A stretch of DNA of 64,000 nucleotides, taken from positions 1,054,001-1,118,000 of the forward strand of contig MARA01000006.1 of NCBI GenBank assembly GCA_001792895.1, in the 5' to 3' direction. Shown here piece by piece: positions 12,357 through 23,600 of the stretch (within the stretch, counting starts at the first letter, position 1; each line of letters begins with the position of its first letter). Origin of the DNA: Lentinus brumalis (lineage: Eukaryota > Basidiomycota > Agaricomycetes > Polyporales > Polyporaceae). The notes under the pieces were generated by a model that worked only from the letters and a program-made list of their open reading frames with translations, did not search any database and was not told the DNA's origin. Made by a program: the position numbers and the translations under genes.

Positions 12357-13826
12357 TTAGACGAGATCTGGAGACTTCCCCATGGCGTACGCATTCAAGC
12401 ACTCTACGAGAGGCGTGTGCACCAAGGAAGCCGCGCGCAGATTGCTGTCACAAGCCTGAGGTACCGGCGGATAGGTCTGGCCCAAACCTCCCATCAGAGG
12501 CCGCCCACACAACTGAGATGCGAACGAAAATGCTGACCATAGTGAAGCTCTTCGCCATCGCGAGGTCCGACGAGAGCGTCAAGCATGCGAGATGCACGAC
12601 GTGCCACACGCTCTCGAATGCAGTAAGCTTCGCGATGAGCGCATCACAGTCAGCCCCGACCTCGCCCACCAGCTTGCGGGTGCTCATCTCGTGCCCGTCG
12701 CCGGTTGTGACCGCCTCAGGTTCCAGAGACCGATCTGCGGACGTGAGTCAGCCATGGAATGCTATAGGCAGCCTAGCAAGTCAGCTGGGAGCGCACATTG
12801 GTGGAAATGGGCATCGATAGAGATTCCGACTGCATGTATGCACGCCAATCAGCTAGAAGCGCATGAATGATAAATGAAGGTGGCATACAGCAGGAGAAGC
12901 GCAGTTTCTCCAGACGCGCGAGCGCGACCTTGAAGGTGTAAATCATCTTAGTCAGGAGTCGATGCAGGGTCTATAGACGAATGTCCTCGGTCAGCGGTGT
13001 GCGGGCAGACGGCCGCCGGACGACAAGTGACATACCCGCCAGATCGTCATGCAAATCCTAGCGGCAAAGTAATTGTCAATGACAGTCAGGCGGTAGGCCC
13101 GAGGGGCTCGGACGTACTCTTCTATACCGGTCCACACACTCTCGAAAAAACCCAAAGGCTCTGCTTTGATCCTCAAGGCACTTGCGACCTTACGCGGGAA
13201 GAGCTCGACCTCTGTGCAGAGGCGGCTGAATTTCTCCGCGTGTCCTTTCGAAGCATTCAAATGCACAGGAATTGTCTGTTGGCGAGATCATGCTCCAGGG
13301 TTAGTCTGAGGACATAGATCCACGACAAGACTATACCTCAAGAAACTTCCCGATCATGGACCTCTTCTGCTCGAGCGAGACATCCTTTGACTGCGCTAAC
13401 GGGAGAAGGATCTCCGCGAAGTCTGACAAGGAGCACAACACGATCAGAACCTGCATCCCTCATGAAAGGTTGTCCGGACTTACTCTTCAGAAAATGCGCA
13501 CATAGCCCCGCGTTATGTTGCGAATCTCGGTATATCCGTCTATGCCGCTACGCCGGCCAGACCAGGTCTGCATGAGCCTACCTACACCCTCCAGCCAAAT
13601 CCGACCGCGAATATGCGCGCACCTGCCGCAGCTTGTTCCACTCTTCACACACAGCATGCCTCTCTCCAATCTCCGGCGTGCTCTCCAGCTGTGCCGCGAC
13701 CGTCCTGAAAAGCTCCTGAATATCAAGCTGGTCGTTGGTAAGCGTCACGAAGTTCTGCTTGAGCTCCGTGCGGGCGCGCTGAGCGGCTTGAACGTCGCTG
13801 TACGTCGGGAGGTCGACGGCGGCCAT
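12357..13826 (-). CDS. Predicted all-helical protein of unknown function (paralogue of the gene at 28.2 kb)
   Basis: I do not recognise a named family. The first exon starts MAAVDLPTYSDVQAAQ and reads into TNDQLDIQELFRTVAAQLES and CEEWNKLRQ. Later exons carry DFAEILLPLAQSKDVSLEQK, IPVHLNASKGHAEKFSRLC, EVELFPRKVASALRI and DALIAKLTAFESVWHVVHLA. The last exon ends HTPLVECLNAYAMGKSPDLV with TAA at 12357-12359. Residue pattern and lack of beta-type segments suggest long amphipathic helices. The plus-strand gene at 28242-29635 matches it exon for exon, which confirms both as coding. There are six or seven short introns. Function, membrane binding and partners are unknown; a Pro-Tyr motif near the N-terminus is shared by both copies. 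Confidence 0.65.
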
Positions 13827-14240
13827 GGTGGATGCACCGGGACCTCGCGGAGGTGCCTAGTGAAAGCTAGCAAGTGTGATTCAGGACAAAGCGCAGCTCA
13901 GCTGCACTGTGCCTGCAGTTGAGATTCATCGACGCTGACCACACGCATCTGACGGAGTTACGATTGGAGTCTCGCCACGGCGTTGCCTCACTCGTCTGGG
14001 TCACGTGCATCGCGAAGGGCAGGACGGAGAAGTTGAAGTTGAAACGTTGACAAACTTCAAGAAGAAGGTCTATAGTATATTACGCGAAACATAACAGGTA
14101 CAGTATATGGTACACTATGGTACATCGCACGGAACATCATTTCGTCCGGCTCAGGGAACTGCTAACCTCAAGTTGTCTACGCTGACAAGCAGAGTCAATG
14201 CTCGCAAAGTACTGGAAGCCCGTACGGTCTGAGGTTCTCC
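13827..14240. other. Intergenic, nothing seen
   Basis: About 410 nt upstream of the helical-protein gene and downstream of the F-box gene. It presumably holds the former's promoter. A palindrome-like TATAGTATATTA run near 14072 is the only low-complexity element. Confidence 0.4.
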
Positions 14241-16004
14241 TTACGAAATCCCAGGCTCAACGATCGGCACCTTCGTCTGTCCTTCCTCCCGAGCCCCCTT
14301 GGCTACAAGAATCTCCTTCTCAGCGAAGTCGGAGTCCGCCGCCTTCGCCACCTCCCGCGAGCTCTCCGCCGTGGCACTCGCAGCCGCCGGGGCCGGGGCC
14401 GATGCCTCCTCCAACATCCACACAACGCCCTCCCCATCCTGCAAATCCACGCCCACCCGCTCATACTTCTCCGTCCACCAGATGAACACATCCGGCGCAA
14501 ACGGGTCCGTCGACGTGCCCACGAGGAAGCCCAGCGTCCGCACGAGCTCCAGCGCGGGGAAGAACGCGCGATACGCCGAGAACGCCTCAAGGTGCGCCTG
14601 CGCCTGCGCCGGCTTGTTCGGGTACAGCTGGCTGACGCTGATGCCCCGGATGCCAATTCGCCGGAGTGTGGGGTGCGCTTCCTCGAGCGGCGGAGCCGAG
14701 GAGACGTTGGCATTGTAATACGCAAGGTTCACTGCAGACGGGGTCGGGGCTGGAGCCGGGACCGGGGGTGGACCTGCAGCAGGTGCAGGGCCAGAGGGAG
14801 CTCCGGGTGTCGGGGACCGCCTCTGTTGCTCGCAGAGACGCTTGTGCGCACTGTCGGACACCGAGATGACCCGCTCGCGACAGTCGAAGACGAGTGTCTC
14901 GAGGTTGGCGCATGCTGATGGGGAGAGGAACGTCGAGATGTTGATCGGCCCCGGGCGCATGGATTGTGTATTGGACGGGAGAAGCTCCACCGTTCGCAGT
15001 TGATGGCCATAGACGTCGAGGAAGCACATCAGCTCCTTGGTCGCAAATGGAGCGTGCACAGTCCGCGGAGCGCCTGACGCGTCCAGAACCAGGTGATGTA
15101 GCTCCGGCATCACTTGCTTACTTGCATAGCGGAGCAGCAACGGGCAGGTCGGGAGGGCAAGATGGGTGACGTGCGGAAATCTCAATGACTCGAAAGTGAT
15201 GTGTTGCAGACTGCGTCCTGCGTCAAGTATGCAGATCTTCCGGAGATCGAGGATGCGCAGGACGGAGAACTTCGCGAGTACCGAGCTAGCGAGAACAGGG
15301 AGCTCCTTCGACACGATGAGGACGCTGTCTTGCTGCCAAAAGAGTTCCTGGAGGCTTGGCGGCAGGTATTGGACCAGTACGGGCAAGAAGCCGTCGGGAA
15401 GAGGCTCCTGCCACACCCCGCTGAACACACGAAGCCGAGAGCAGTATGAGACAGTGCGGATGATGGCCTGCCAGTAGGATTGGGTTTGGTGCGACCTGGC
15501 CCAGCGTCGCACCTCGAGATGCCGGACCCACTGGCCGTACCCCGGATCCTCCACCTTCTTCAGCGTCCCGTCCTCGCGCACCTCCCTTCGGCTCTCGCGG
15601 AGCACCTTGCAAAGGGCCTCGATGCGTGATGCGCTACCAAGGACCACATGTTCGTACAAAAGCTCTGTTGTGATGGCGTTCCAGGCATGGCAGACGCGGA
15701 CGAGCGCACATTTCGTCCGCATCGACTGAATGGGTGAATTCATCCCTCGGGCGTAGTCTACCGGCTTCTCAGGGACCAACGGATCCCCAGGGGCAATGGA
15801 CCGGGCGCGGGGGACATGGGTGGCATACCGAAATATCTCCAGCCACAACTCGGGCGGCAGGCTCGTATGGTCGACCGTCGGTGTCCCAGCAACTCTGTCG
15901 TCCACCGGCACAGACATGGCGTCTCCTGGCACAGCGTGATCGGTTGGGGGCGGCTCGTCCATTGTAGGCGTAACGCTCCCTGGGCGAGGCGCGGTGTTTA
16001 GCAT
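14241..16004 (-). CDS. F-box-like protein, intronless
   Basis: A single uninterrupted reading frame of 587 residues starting at ATG 16004. Residues about 45-60 give SLPPELWLEIFRYATHVPRA, the start of an F-box helix. CALVRVCHAWNAITTELLYEHVVL follows (split here by position, residues about 95-120), the classic F-box tail of agaricomycete proteins. The middle holds leucine-rich, LRR-like segments (LRILDLRKICIL, VTHLALPTCPLLL, LHHLVLDASG). A Pro/Ala-rich linker lies near residue 405, and the C-terminus is Ala/Glu-rich. It is likely an SCF adaptor; the substrate is unknown. Lack of introns is unusual for this window but common in this gene family. Confidence 0.8.
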   Translation of the reverse strand: MLNTAPRPGSVTPTMDEPPPTDHAVPGDAMSVPVDDRVAGTPTVDHTSLPPELWLEIFRYATHVPRARSIAPGDPLVPEKPVDYARGMNSPIQSMRTKCALVRVCHAWNAITTELLYEHVVLGSASRIEALCKVLRESRREVREDGTLKKVEDPGYGQWVRHLEVRRWARSHQTQSYWQAIIRTVSYCSRLRVFSGVWQEPLPDGFLPVLVQYLPPSLQELFWQQDSVLIVSKELPVLASSVLAKFSVLRILDLRKICILDAGRSLQHITFESLRFPHVTHLALPTCPLLLRYASKQVMPELHHLVLDASGAPRTVHAPFATKELMCFLDVYGHQLRTVELLPSNTQSMRPGPINISTFLSPSACANLETLVFDCRERVISVSDSAHKRLCEQQRRSPTPGAPSGPAPAAGPPPVPAPAPTPSAVNLAYYNANVSSAPPLEEAHPTLRRIGIRGISVSQLYPNKPAQAQAHLEAFSAYRAFFPALELVRTLGFLVGTSTDPFAPDVFIWWTEKYERVGVDLQDGEGVVWMLEEASAPAPAAASATAESSREVAKAADSDFAEKEILVAKGAREEGQTKVPIVEPGIS

Positions 16005-18965
16005 CAGCGGGCCACATGCACAATGCGCCAGCCTAACGATGATGATACAAGTTTCGACGCGCCCCGAGCCCCGCTTGTCCAGCGGCGAGGATACTTATGA
16101 GGCAACTTGGGCATGATACAAGGGTGACAGGATGTTGGACAGTCACAGTGGACAACTGCAGGCAGCAGCACATCCAGAGTAGGTACTTATGCCCTGGATG
16201 TGTTGGCCGCCAAGTGTCGGAATCAGGATACATAACCATAGACATCGATGAACGTCACGATTACAGTGCAAGGCTTGGTCAGATGCAACTGCCTCCAGAA
16301 ATGACCATAGTCCAAAGAATCAGGAGGGTCTGCGGGTCCCACCGCTATCGTGTTTAAACGATGTTCTTACCACTCAAGGTCACTACAGCGGGCTCTCGTA
16401 ATGGGCAACCGTCCAAGGCGCGAATCAGCAATGAGCTCTGTGCCATGTATGCCACCGCAACTTGGGTCTGAGAGCTGCGTGTGATGCGCCCCGAACAGAC
16501 ACGGAACAAGAAGTGCAGGGTCACGCATACGAGCGGTCGTTGATGCGCTCCGATGTCTGCTTCTGAAGACCCGACTGTCTTACTCAGGACCTCGGACGCG
16601 CGCGCAAGTGCCCCGAGCCAACTGTTGGTCATCCCCGACCGTCGTCCGTGTGCGGGATGCCCACGCCGCTTCAGCCTCCAGCCCTCCGAGCCACTCCAAT
16701 CATGACCCCGAATCTCAATCGCGTTTCCAAACGAACGGAACCGACGACCAGAGCAGCACGACTTACCAGTCTATGCTAATAAAGTCTAGTTCTGTCACCG
16801 AAACGTCCTATCGGTCCCCGCACGGGTTTGTACGACGGGTGATGACGCGAGTGCCCGCTGTCCTGCGTCCGCTGGATGTCGTTCTGGGCGGACCTCGTTC
16901 GGTGCTAGAAGCACTGTGCGACGGGGCCAGTCAACAGCGCAGTCACAGATCGCGAATCGACGTGTCGTGGGATGTGGTACCAGGCTCGTGTGCCTCCAAT
17001 CCGCGGTGATTGCGAGCCCGGAGGCGAATCGTCGGAATCGATGTCTGTCGTGAGAGACGAGGGGACGCTCGGTTTCACCGCTGTCTGTCACGTCGGCGCC
17101 CTGCGGCTGCGGCAGTCTCGATGGCGACGGAGGTGCGAGTGGTGGGAGTGAGTAGAGAGAACAGGGCCCGCGATTGTGGCTTCAGCGCGAAAGGCAAGAG
17201 CTTTGTGGCGCTAAATGAAGCCTCCACTCCACACCCCCAATCCGGCACGCCTCCTAAACGGGCAATTCCCGCCCGCTCGCCTCGAGGCTCTGCGTCGCCT
17301 AGCGGAGTGCGGAGAAGCAGACGGCCCGCCTCCCGCGAACTCTTCTCCCGGCTCCGCTCTTGAAGCTGCCAAGGCCGCGGAAGTTGTGAAGCTCAGAGAA
17401 CTGTCGCTGAGGGCTGAGTGCTGTACATCTCCTGTGAACTGGACCTGAGCCGACCACTCGGATAAGTACAGTAGCACTCCATGAACTTGGCCTGAGCTGA
17501 CGGCGAAGTGCTACTTAGTCTCACTACGCAAACATCTACTTAATGAAGACTGCCCAGGTTGAGCCTGCTGCCCCCTGATGCGCCTCCGACGCCGGCAGTC
17601 GGCTGGAGCTCACAGCTCACAATAAGTATAAATCACCTGCGTCAAGTGCTCTTCCGGAACCTGGCTCCTGAAGCGACGCAGCGACGCCGCCCTGGTTTCA
17701 TGATGAACGAACCCCCGCACCATCGTCTGCACCTATGTAGTGCAGGCTAAGTGCGCTGCACACGGTAAGTACCCTGGAACTCCAGACCATACTTAGTCTC
17801 CCTGCAACCGGTCGATGTCGCATTGATGATTCGGGACTAACAAACTCCCAGGCGGATGTCTGTTAATGACGCAACGTCGCGGCCACCAGTGTTTCCAGGT
17901 CGCCTGTCCGTGCGTGGGTCGTACTCAGGCCTCAGTACTACATAGTAGAGTACATACATACTGCTTGCGACTCGGTACCACGAGCGAACCTCCGCGAACC
18001 AGGACAGTCCGTCTCGACGAGCACAACGCACTCCAAAGGCCTAGTCACATACCGACGGGCATACGACCACCAAGACCAAAGCGAGCAACGCGTAAACGCT
18101 AACCGCAGGAGGTCGCGACCCCAAGGACCGGTACACCGTCCCTGGGCCCTGGGCCCTGGCAGACTAAATCCCGCTACGCCTTTAATTAGCCTATGCCGTG
18201 AGATGACAGCATGACGATGGACGAGAACACCCGTGAGATAAACGCAAGGGCAAGGGATTCCAAGACTACTAGTACATGCTTGCAATTGGGAAAACGACGA
18301 GACGATGATGTATATATATGCAATGGCATTGCGCGTCCGATATCCATGGTGGATGGTGGGTGGTATATGTAACCTTGTACAAGTACAACTGCGGGGTATT
18401 ACTCGTCCCTTCCGCGTTACGCGTTCCGTGTTGAGTGTAAAGTGAGTACGTGGATAATGGGTAGTGGGTAGTGGGGTGATGCGAATGTCGAAGACGATAC
18501 GAATGGTAATGGTGATGGTGGTAGTGAGCCGTATGTAACGAAAGTCCAAGCTGGAGAGAATCCGAAACGCGCGCCCGCCCATGCCCGTCAATCAGACAAG
18601 TCCCGGCCGCTATCGCGCTGATTGCCAATAATACACAGAAGGCTGAGAGAGCCCAATGCCCACGCACGCCCGACCATCGCCCAGCGCGCGCGTTCCGAGG
18701 GGCAGGATGTCGTCCGTCTGAGCTCACATTGCGCAAACTCCATCGCGAATTCGCAGTGTCGTGTGCCAAGCGCGGTCCCGCCCAAGCGCCCCCTGCCCGC
18801 GTAAAGGGCGCGTCGCGGGAGCACAGATCGTGCAATGTCGATGACGTAGACGCGTAACAGCGCACCATGCGGGCAGCGGGCGGCGGGCGCGCCCTCGCGC
18901 TCCCGCTGCTCCGTATACTGTATCAGATTCGGGCGAAAACGAAAACACATGCGCGTCGCCAGGAC
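16005..18965. other. Long gene-free stretch
   Basis: About 3 kb without a supportable gene on either strand. Open frames here are short or cross no splice-like boundaries. At 17435-17530 there is a degenerate duplication of about 48 nt (copies begin TGAACTGGACC and TGAACTTGGCC). The 11-mer TACTTAGTCTC occurs at 17512-17522 and 17790-17800. A G/T-rich run lies near 18350-18530, close to the 3' end of the WOPR gene, and may be its 3' UTR. Confidence 0.45.
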
Positions 18966-20539
18966 TCAGCGCGCCCCGGGGCCCAACGCCAGCAAGCGCA
19001 GCGCGCGGTCGTCCGCCGGGCACCGTCGGTACATGTGGCTGCGCGGCAGCGTCTCCAGCGGGACGAGGTCCACGCCCCGCGCGCCGTGCATGTCGAGCGG
19101 CAGGATCGGCGCGGGCTTGTACGGCTCGCCGTTGTCCCACAGCGGCGGCGTCGACGTCATGAGCATCGGCGACTCCTGCGAGGACGTCGACGCGCTCGAG
19201 AGGCTCGGCGACAGGTGGATCGGGGTGTGCCCCGAGCGGAAGGACTGCATCGAGTGCTCGGACGACGTCGGCGAGTGCGAGTTCCCCAGGCGGGCCTGCT
19301 GGTGCGCGAGCGCGGCGGACGCGGCGTATGCGACCTCGGAGCCCCATGCGTAGTGCGGTGTCGGCTCCGTCAGGACGGGGTTGTACGGCGGGTCGAGCCG
19401 CATCGACGTGTGAGGCGGCTTGAGCTCGTCGGGGAACATCATCGGGTCGGAGCGGGACAGAGCGGAAGCAAGTTGCGACTGCTGCTGCTGCTGCGGACAT
19501 ACTGTGAATAAGGGAACCACTCTATCAGAAGTACCAATTCACCTCGGGGTAGAAGGACGGGGCAGGAGGAGGGAAGGGCTGATGGAGGGATATCGAACCT
19601 GATTGCTGCGACATAGCGTCCGAGACTGCGACTGGGGACATCGATGAGCTGGGGCCGGCGGAAATAGGTACAGGGACTGGCGGTGGGGTATCTTGCGAGC
19701 GAACGCGGCGTGTGGGTTGGTTAGGGAATGGTGCGTACAAGCGCTTTACGCTAGATGTCGCAGTCCGGGAACCCTCACCACGCTTCCCCGGTTTTGTAGT
19801 GCGCGCGCTCCTGAAGATGCCGTCTGGGACTTCCAGGTCGCGCAGCTCCGGAACGTCGTCGATAGTGCGCAGCTGGCCTTCAGTCAGCTTTGTAAAATAG
19901 GCATCTACATGACGTAGGGTCAGCAAGCCCGGAGGGGATGGAGCGGGGACACTCGGTGGGAAGCGTACTCATGTGCCACTTTGGAGGCTTCTTGTGCTTG
20001 TCGTCGGCATCTATTGACAGGCCTGATGCGTCTTTGACGTCCTCCCGGATGACGGAATACGTGAGCTTGATATACAGATCCTGTTCGCCCGGGCGAACAA
20101 CGAGGTTTTCAGAGGTTCTAGCGTGGCGGGCGGCGGGTCTATCACGATTCGCGCCGATAACTCGGAACATCTGGTACGCACCTTGCACTCCCTTTGCCCT
20201 TCTTGGGGCTCTCGAAATACATGAGGAAGTCCTGTACGGGGCGCGAGCGCTGCGTGAGAGCGCGAAGGCGGCGAAGGGGGTAGCGGGACGCACCTCTCGT
20301 ACACGGGACGCAGTCCATGACTTCCCCTCTGTGAACCTCTCCATGCTGACGCTGAAGGAGTCTGTGTTGGGGCCCTTCTCTTCCCACACGTAGACATCTC
20401 CTGGGCGGAGGGCAGCGCGCTCGTTGGCGTCGAGACGCTTGTCGATTTTGGGGAGGATGCCGAGCTGGACGGCGTAGAAGAGCTTGTGGGCGTCGGCGGC
20501 GGAGCGGATGTGGACGTTGCGGAGGGTGGGGACCTGCAT
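18966..20539 (-). CDS. WOPR-domain (Gti1/Pac2 family) transcription regulator, copy A
   Basis: A nuclear DNA-binding regulator of the Gti1/Pac2/Wor1 family, which controls morphology and development in fungi. The start at 20539 gives MQVPTLRNVHIRSAADAHKL, then LGILPKIDKRLDANERAALR and VYVWEE. FTEGKSWTASRVRE and DFLMYFESPKKGK follow: the first WOPR half with its GKSW..SRV signature. The second half follows after an intron (LYIKLTYSVIRED, KPPKWHM, then AYFTKLTEGQLRTIDDVPEL). The C-terminal region is long, low-complexity and Ser/Pro-rich with a Gln run; it ends LLALGPGAR. About four introns are needed, and the last joins YPE to QQQQ. A TATA box lies 105 nt upstream. Copy B lies 4.4 kb upstream on the same strand. 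Confidence 0.85.
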
Positions 20540-20643
20540 TGCGGCCACGTAGGGCGGTGATAGGGAGGGAGGCGGGAGGGAGGAGGGGGCGGGGGAAGTC
20601 GGGGGCAGAAGGCAAGAGGGAGGGGGCTCCGGGGGACGGGCGA

Positions 20644-20654
20644 TTATATATATC
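20644..20654 (-). promoter_or_regulatory. TATA box of WOPR gene A
   Basis: An AT run (TATATATAA on the minus strand) in an otherwise very GC-rich region, about 105 nt upstream of the ATG at 20539. It is well placed for a core promoter. Confidence 0.5.
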
Positions 20655-23600
20655 GGGCACTGGGTTCTGATTGATCCAAGGAGGACGAAGGAGGGAGGAG
20701 GTAGCAATAGAGCGAGGCTCTCACTAGCCGCATCAGGGAAGGAAATAAGTGTGGAAATATAAAGAGGGCGAAAGGCTGAATGGCCCGGGAGTACGGACAC
20801 TACGGACCCAGCGCAGCGGACACGCCGGGCGACTGGTAATCCGCGTCCCAATCTAATCCGCCAGATCGAGATCGGCGGCCCAGCGAACTCTCTGCGTGAT
20901 CGTCCCTGCTCAGTCAGTGCAGCCAGCACACGGCCGTCCTCGCTCTCCCTCTTCCTCAGCGTCCAGAGCCCGCGTCTCGCTGCCGGTGGTGTGACCAGGC
21001 ACTGCGTCTTGAATATGCGCACATCGGGCGACGCTTCTCTATACATCCTGCCAGCACCCCGCTCCCACCCACCGCCGTAGCAACGCATTGCCGACGACTG
21101 GCCGCACACTCTGCGCTGGGGATTAGTGCGACTCTGCTCGTACGTACGCGGCCTCAGTCTTCCACCTTGGGCTTCGCGCGTGCGGACGAAACCTTCGCGG
21201 GATGCAACTCGGCAGCTGACACACAAGCGTCGCAGGTCACGCACACACGCGTGTGGTTCAGACGAAGGTGCCACCCGGCAGAAATCCGAGGCACGGACTG
21301 GGCCCATGCCAGCGGGCGTCGTGTCGCAGACCGTGAGTGCCAATCATGTTCATGACGCCATGGGCTGTAGAGTAGCAGGACGTTCGGCACTAGAATCGTC
21401 GGGAGAGCAGGCACCCCATTCTTCGTTTGCTCTCGTGCACGCGCAGCATGCAGCTGGTGCCGTCCGATGTCACAGGAGGCCTCGCGCGACCGCGGCTGTA
21501 GCAGGGGACGCATTACGCAAAGCGGCGCATATGGATCGAGACAGAACTGGGTGCGACACTGCGACATCGGACAGCGTCCCAGCGTGCGTGCGTGCGTGCA
21601 GCCCGTCGCCGTGCCGTCGCTTACGTCTGATTCGTCTGGGCTTGAGGTGGGAGGGCACCCCAGAATCAGTGATTCAACGAAGGGCCATTCGTTCCCGCCG
21701 GTGGGTGCCGGGCAGTGTGTCGTCTGACTGGAGAGCGGCTGTCGGAGTGAAGTTGAATACATACAGCCAGGTGGCAGGCGGCGGGTCTTGAGTGGACTTG
21801 GTCCGACGAGACGGGATTGGGTTCGCTGGGCAGACAGATGCGCCTCCGGATTGACAGACATTCGAGCAATGATGGCAACGCGGGTGTGCGCCGAGAGGGA
21901 GGTGGCAGGGTCGGGCTGGAGGCGGTGGGGAAGGCTGGGGAGTCGTGCGAGGGTGACGGCATGCTGAGGTGAGTGACTGGACCTGACTGAACGCAACCTG
22001 TTTGAGTGGCGCAGAGCACGGAAGTAGATCGTCGATCGCAAAGCGTCCACAACGGGCAGGCAGATGCACCAGCCCGTCTTAGGAGATCTGTCACACCAGC
22101 CATGGCTGCAGCCCGATCCCGATTGCACATCCCGCTGCCCCAGACCGCCGCCTCCGCTAGCAGCCTCCAGCACTGATTGAAATGCCTCCGAGCGCGCGCC
22201 CGACATGCCCGTGCTAGGCTCGAAGTATCGCAGCGAACACATCGGACGCGTCGCACGCCGACTCTGGCCGCCTCTCCTCCCAAAACGGCTCCTGCAGCCA
22301 CTAATCCATCACCACATCACACCCAGCCCAAGCCCGATCCGTCCCGCGCGTTCCAACTCAAACACCCTCCCCCGCTCGCCCTCGCTCGCCCCAGATCTCC
22401 GCGCCCGGCGGGTCACGCGGCATGGACGCAGCGACGTGAGAGTGCGACGCGGTCAGCTGCACGCAAATGCTTCCGCGCGCGCACCGCATCCAGCGAGCTC
22501 GACCCAGCGACTCAATGGCCCTCTCCCATGCTCGCCCACGCTCCCCCCGCGCGAGCCCCCATTCGCCCTCTACCCATCCCCCCCTTCACCTGCAGATCGC
22601 ACCGAGACCGCCTCGCGTCGCCCGCTCCCCCCCTCGTCTTCGCTGGTGGCGTCAGACTGCCGCTCGCTCTCGCCGGGCTCCCTCCTGCCTCCCTCGCTCG
22701 GCCACCCGCCAGGCGAGGCTGCCGTCGGCAACTTGCAGAAGCAGCCGCAGCCTCTCCCTCTGAACCGTCTCCACAACAGCGCTGCTGCAGTTCGCGAAGC
22801 GCGTCCCCGCGTGCCTGTGGGTTAGACTCCTGCCTCGACGCGGGTCCTCCGCAATCCAGACTCCAGACTTCTGCACGCATGCGCACGATCGCCCTGCTCG
22901 CTGTTCCCTTGGCTCCCGGATGCCGCATCCAGCGAACCTTGCTGCGAGGCGCGAGGCGTGAAGCTAGGGTCCACCAGACCCCAGGGCCCAGGGATATTAA
23001 CGTTCTGTCTGTCCAGCGTCCTTCCATCGACCACGCCCCCACGCCCCCGCTGGGGCAAAGAAAGTATTAGCGTTCCCGCAGAGCGCCCCGTTCCCTGGGC
23101 CCCCGCTCCTGCGCTCCTGGAGCGGCTTTCCAGTGCTGAGCGCACCACCCCCTCCGGGCTGCATGCCGTCCGGAGAGCCGTCACGCGAGCCCGCAGAACC
23201 TCGATGTGCGCCCGGACCCCGCGCAAGGTTCGGTCGCGTCTCGTCATATGCTGGTGAGCACTGTGTAGACCCGGCTTCCCCGAAGCTTCGCTGAATCTGC
23301 ACGTCACCCATCAGGCCTCAGGATCAGGATTGGATTGGGATTGGATAGGATTGGATTCAGGGAACGACCGCACGCACGCGTGCATGCGTGCGTGCGTGCG
23401 TGCGGGCAAATGGGACCTGCTTCCAGCTATTCCTATTCATTCGAGGGACGTGCGTGCGTGCGTGCGATCGTGCAACGCGGGCTGGCGTGGGCGAAGCAGA
23501 TCCCTGCATCCCTGGAGTTCTGGCTTTCTGGAGTTCTGGATTACCAGACGAGCAAGCATTGGCAGCACGCCTGCGTACGTACACTGACAGTATGTGTTGC

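Noticed and set aside
19880..21343. 487-codon minus-strand open frame reaching past the WOPR A start
   Set aside because: Its 3' half only partly overlaps WOPR exons and reads through introns; its 5' half has no domain and high GC. The WOPR gene model with introns explains the coding part.
21154..22242. 362-codon minus-strand open frame
   Set aside because: No domain, odd composition, overlaps other long frames on both strands in a GC-rich tract; best explained by lack of stop codons at high GC.
22177..23070. 297-codon plus-strand open frame rich in Pro/Arg/Ser
   Set aside because: C/T-skewed low-complexity DNA; no introns, domains or start context.
23384..23466. Regular TGCG spacing considered as a CRISPR-like or minisatellite array
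   Set aside because: Simple tetranucleotide runs without unique spacers; the rest of the gene context is eukaryotic.
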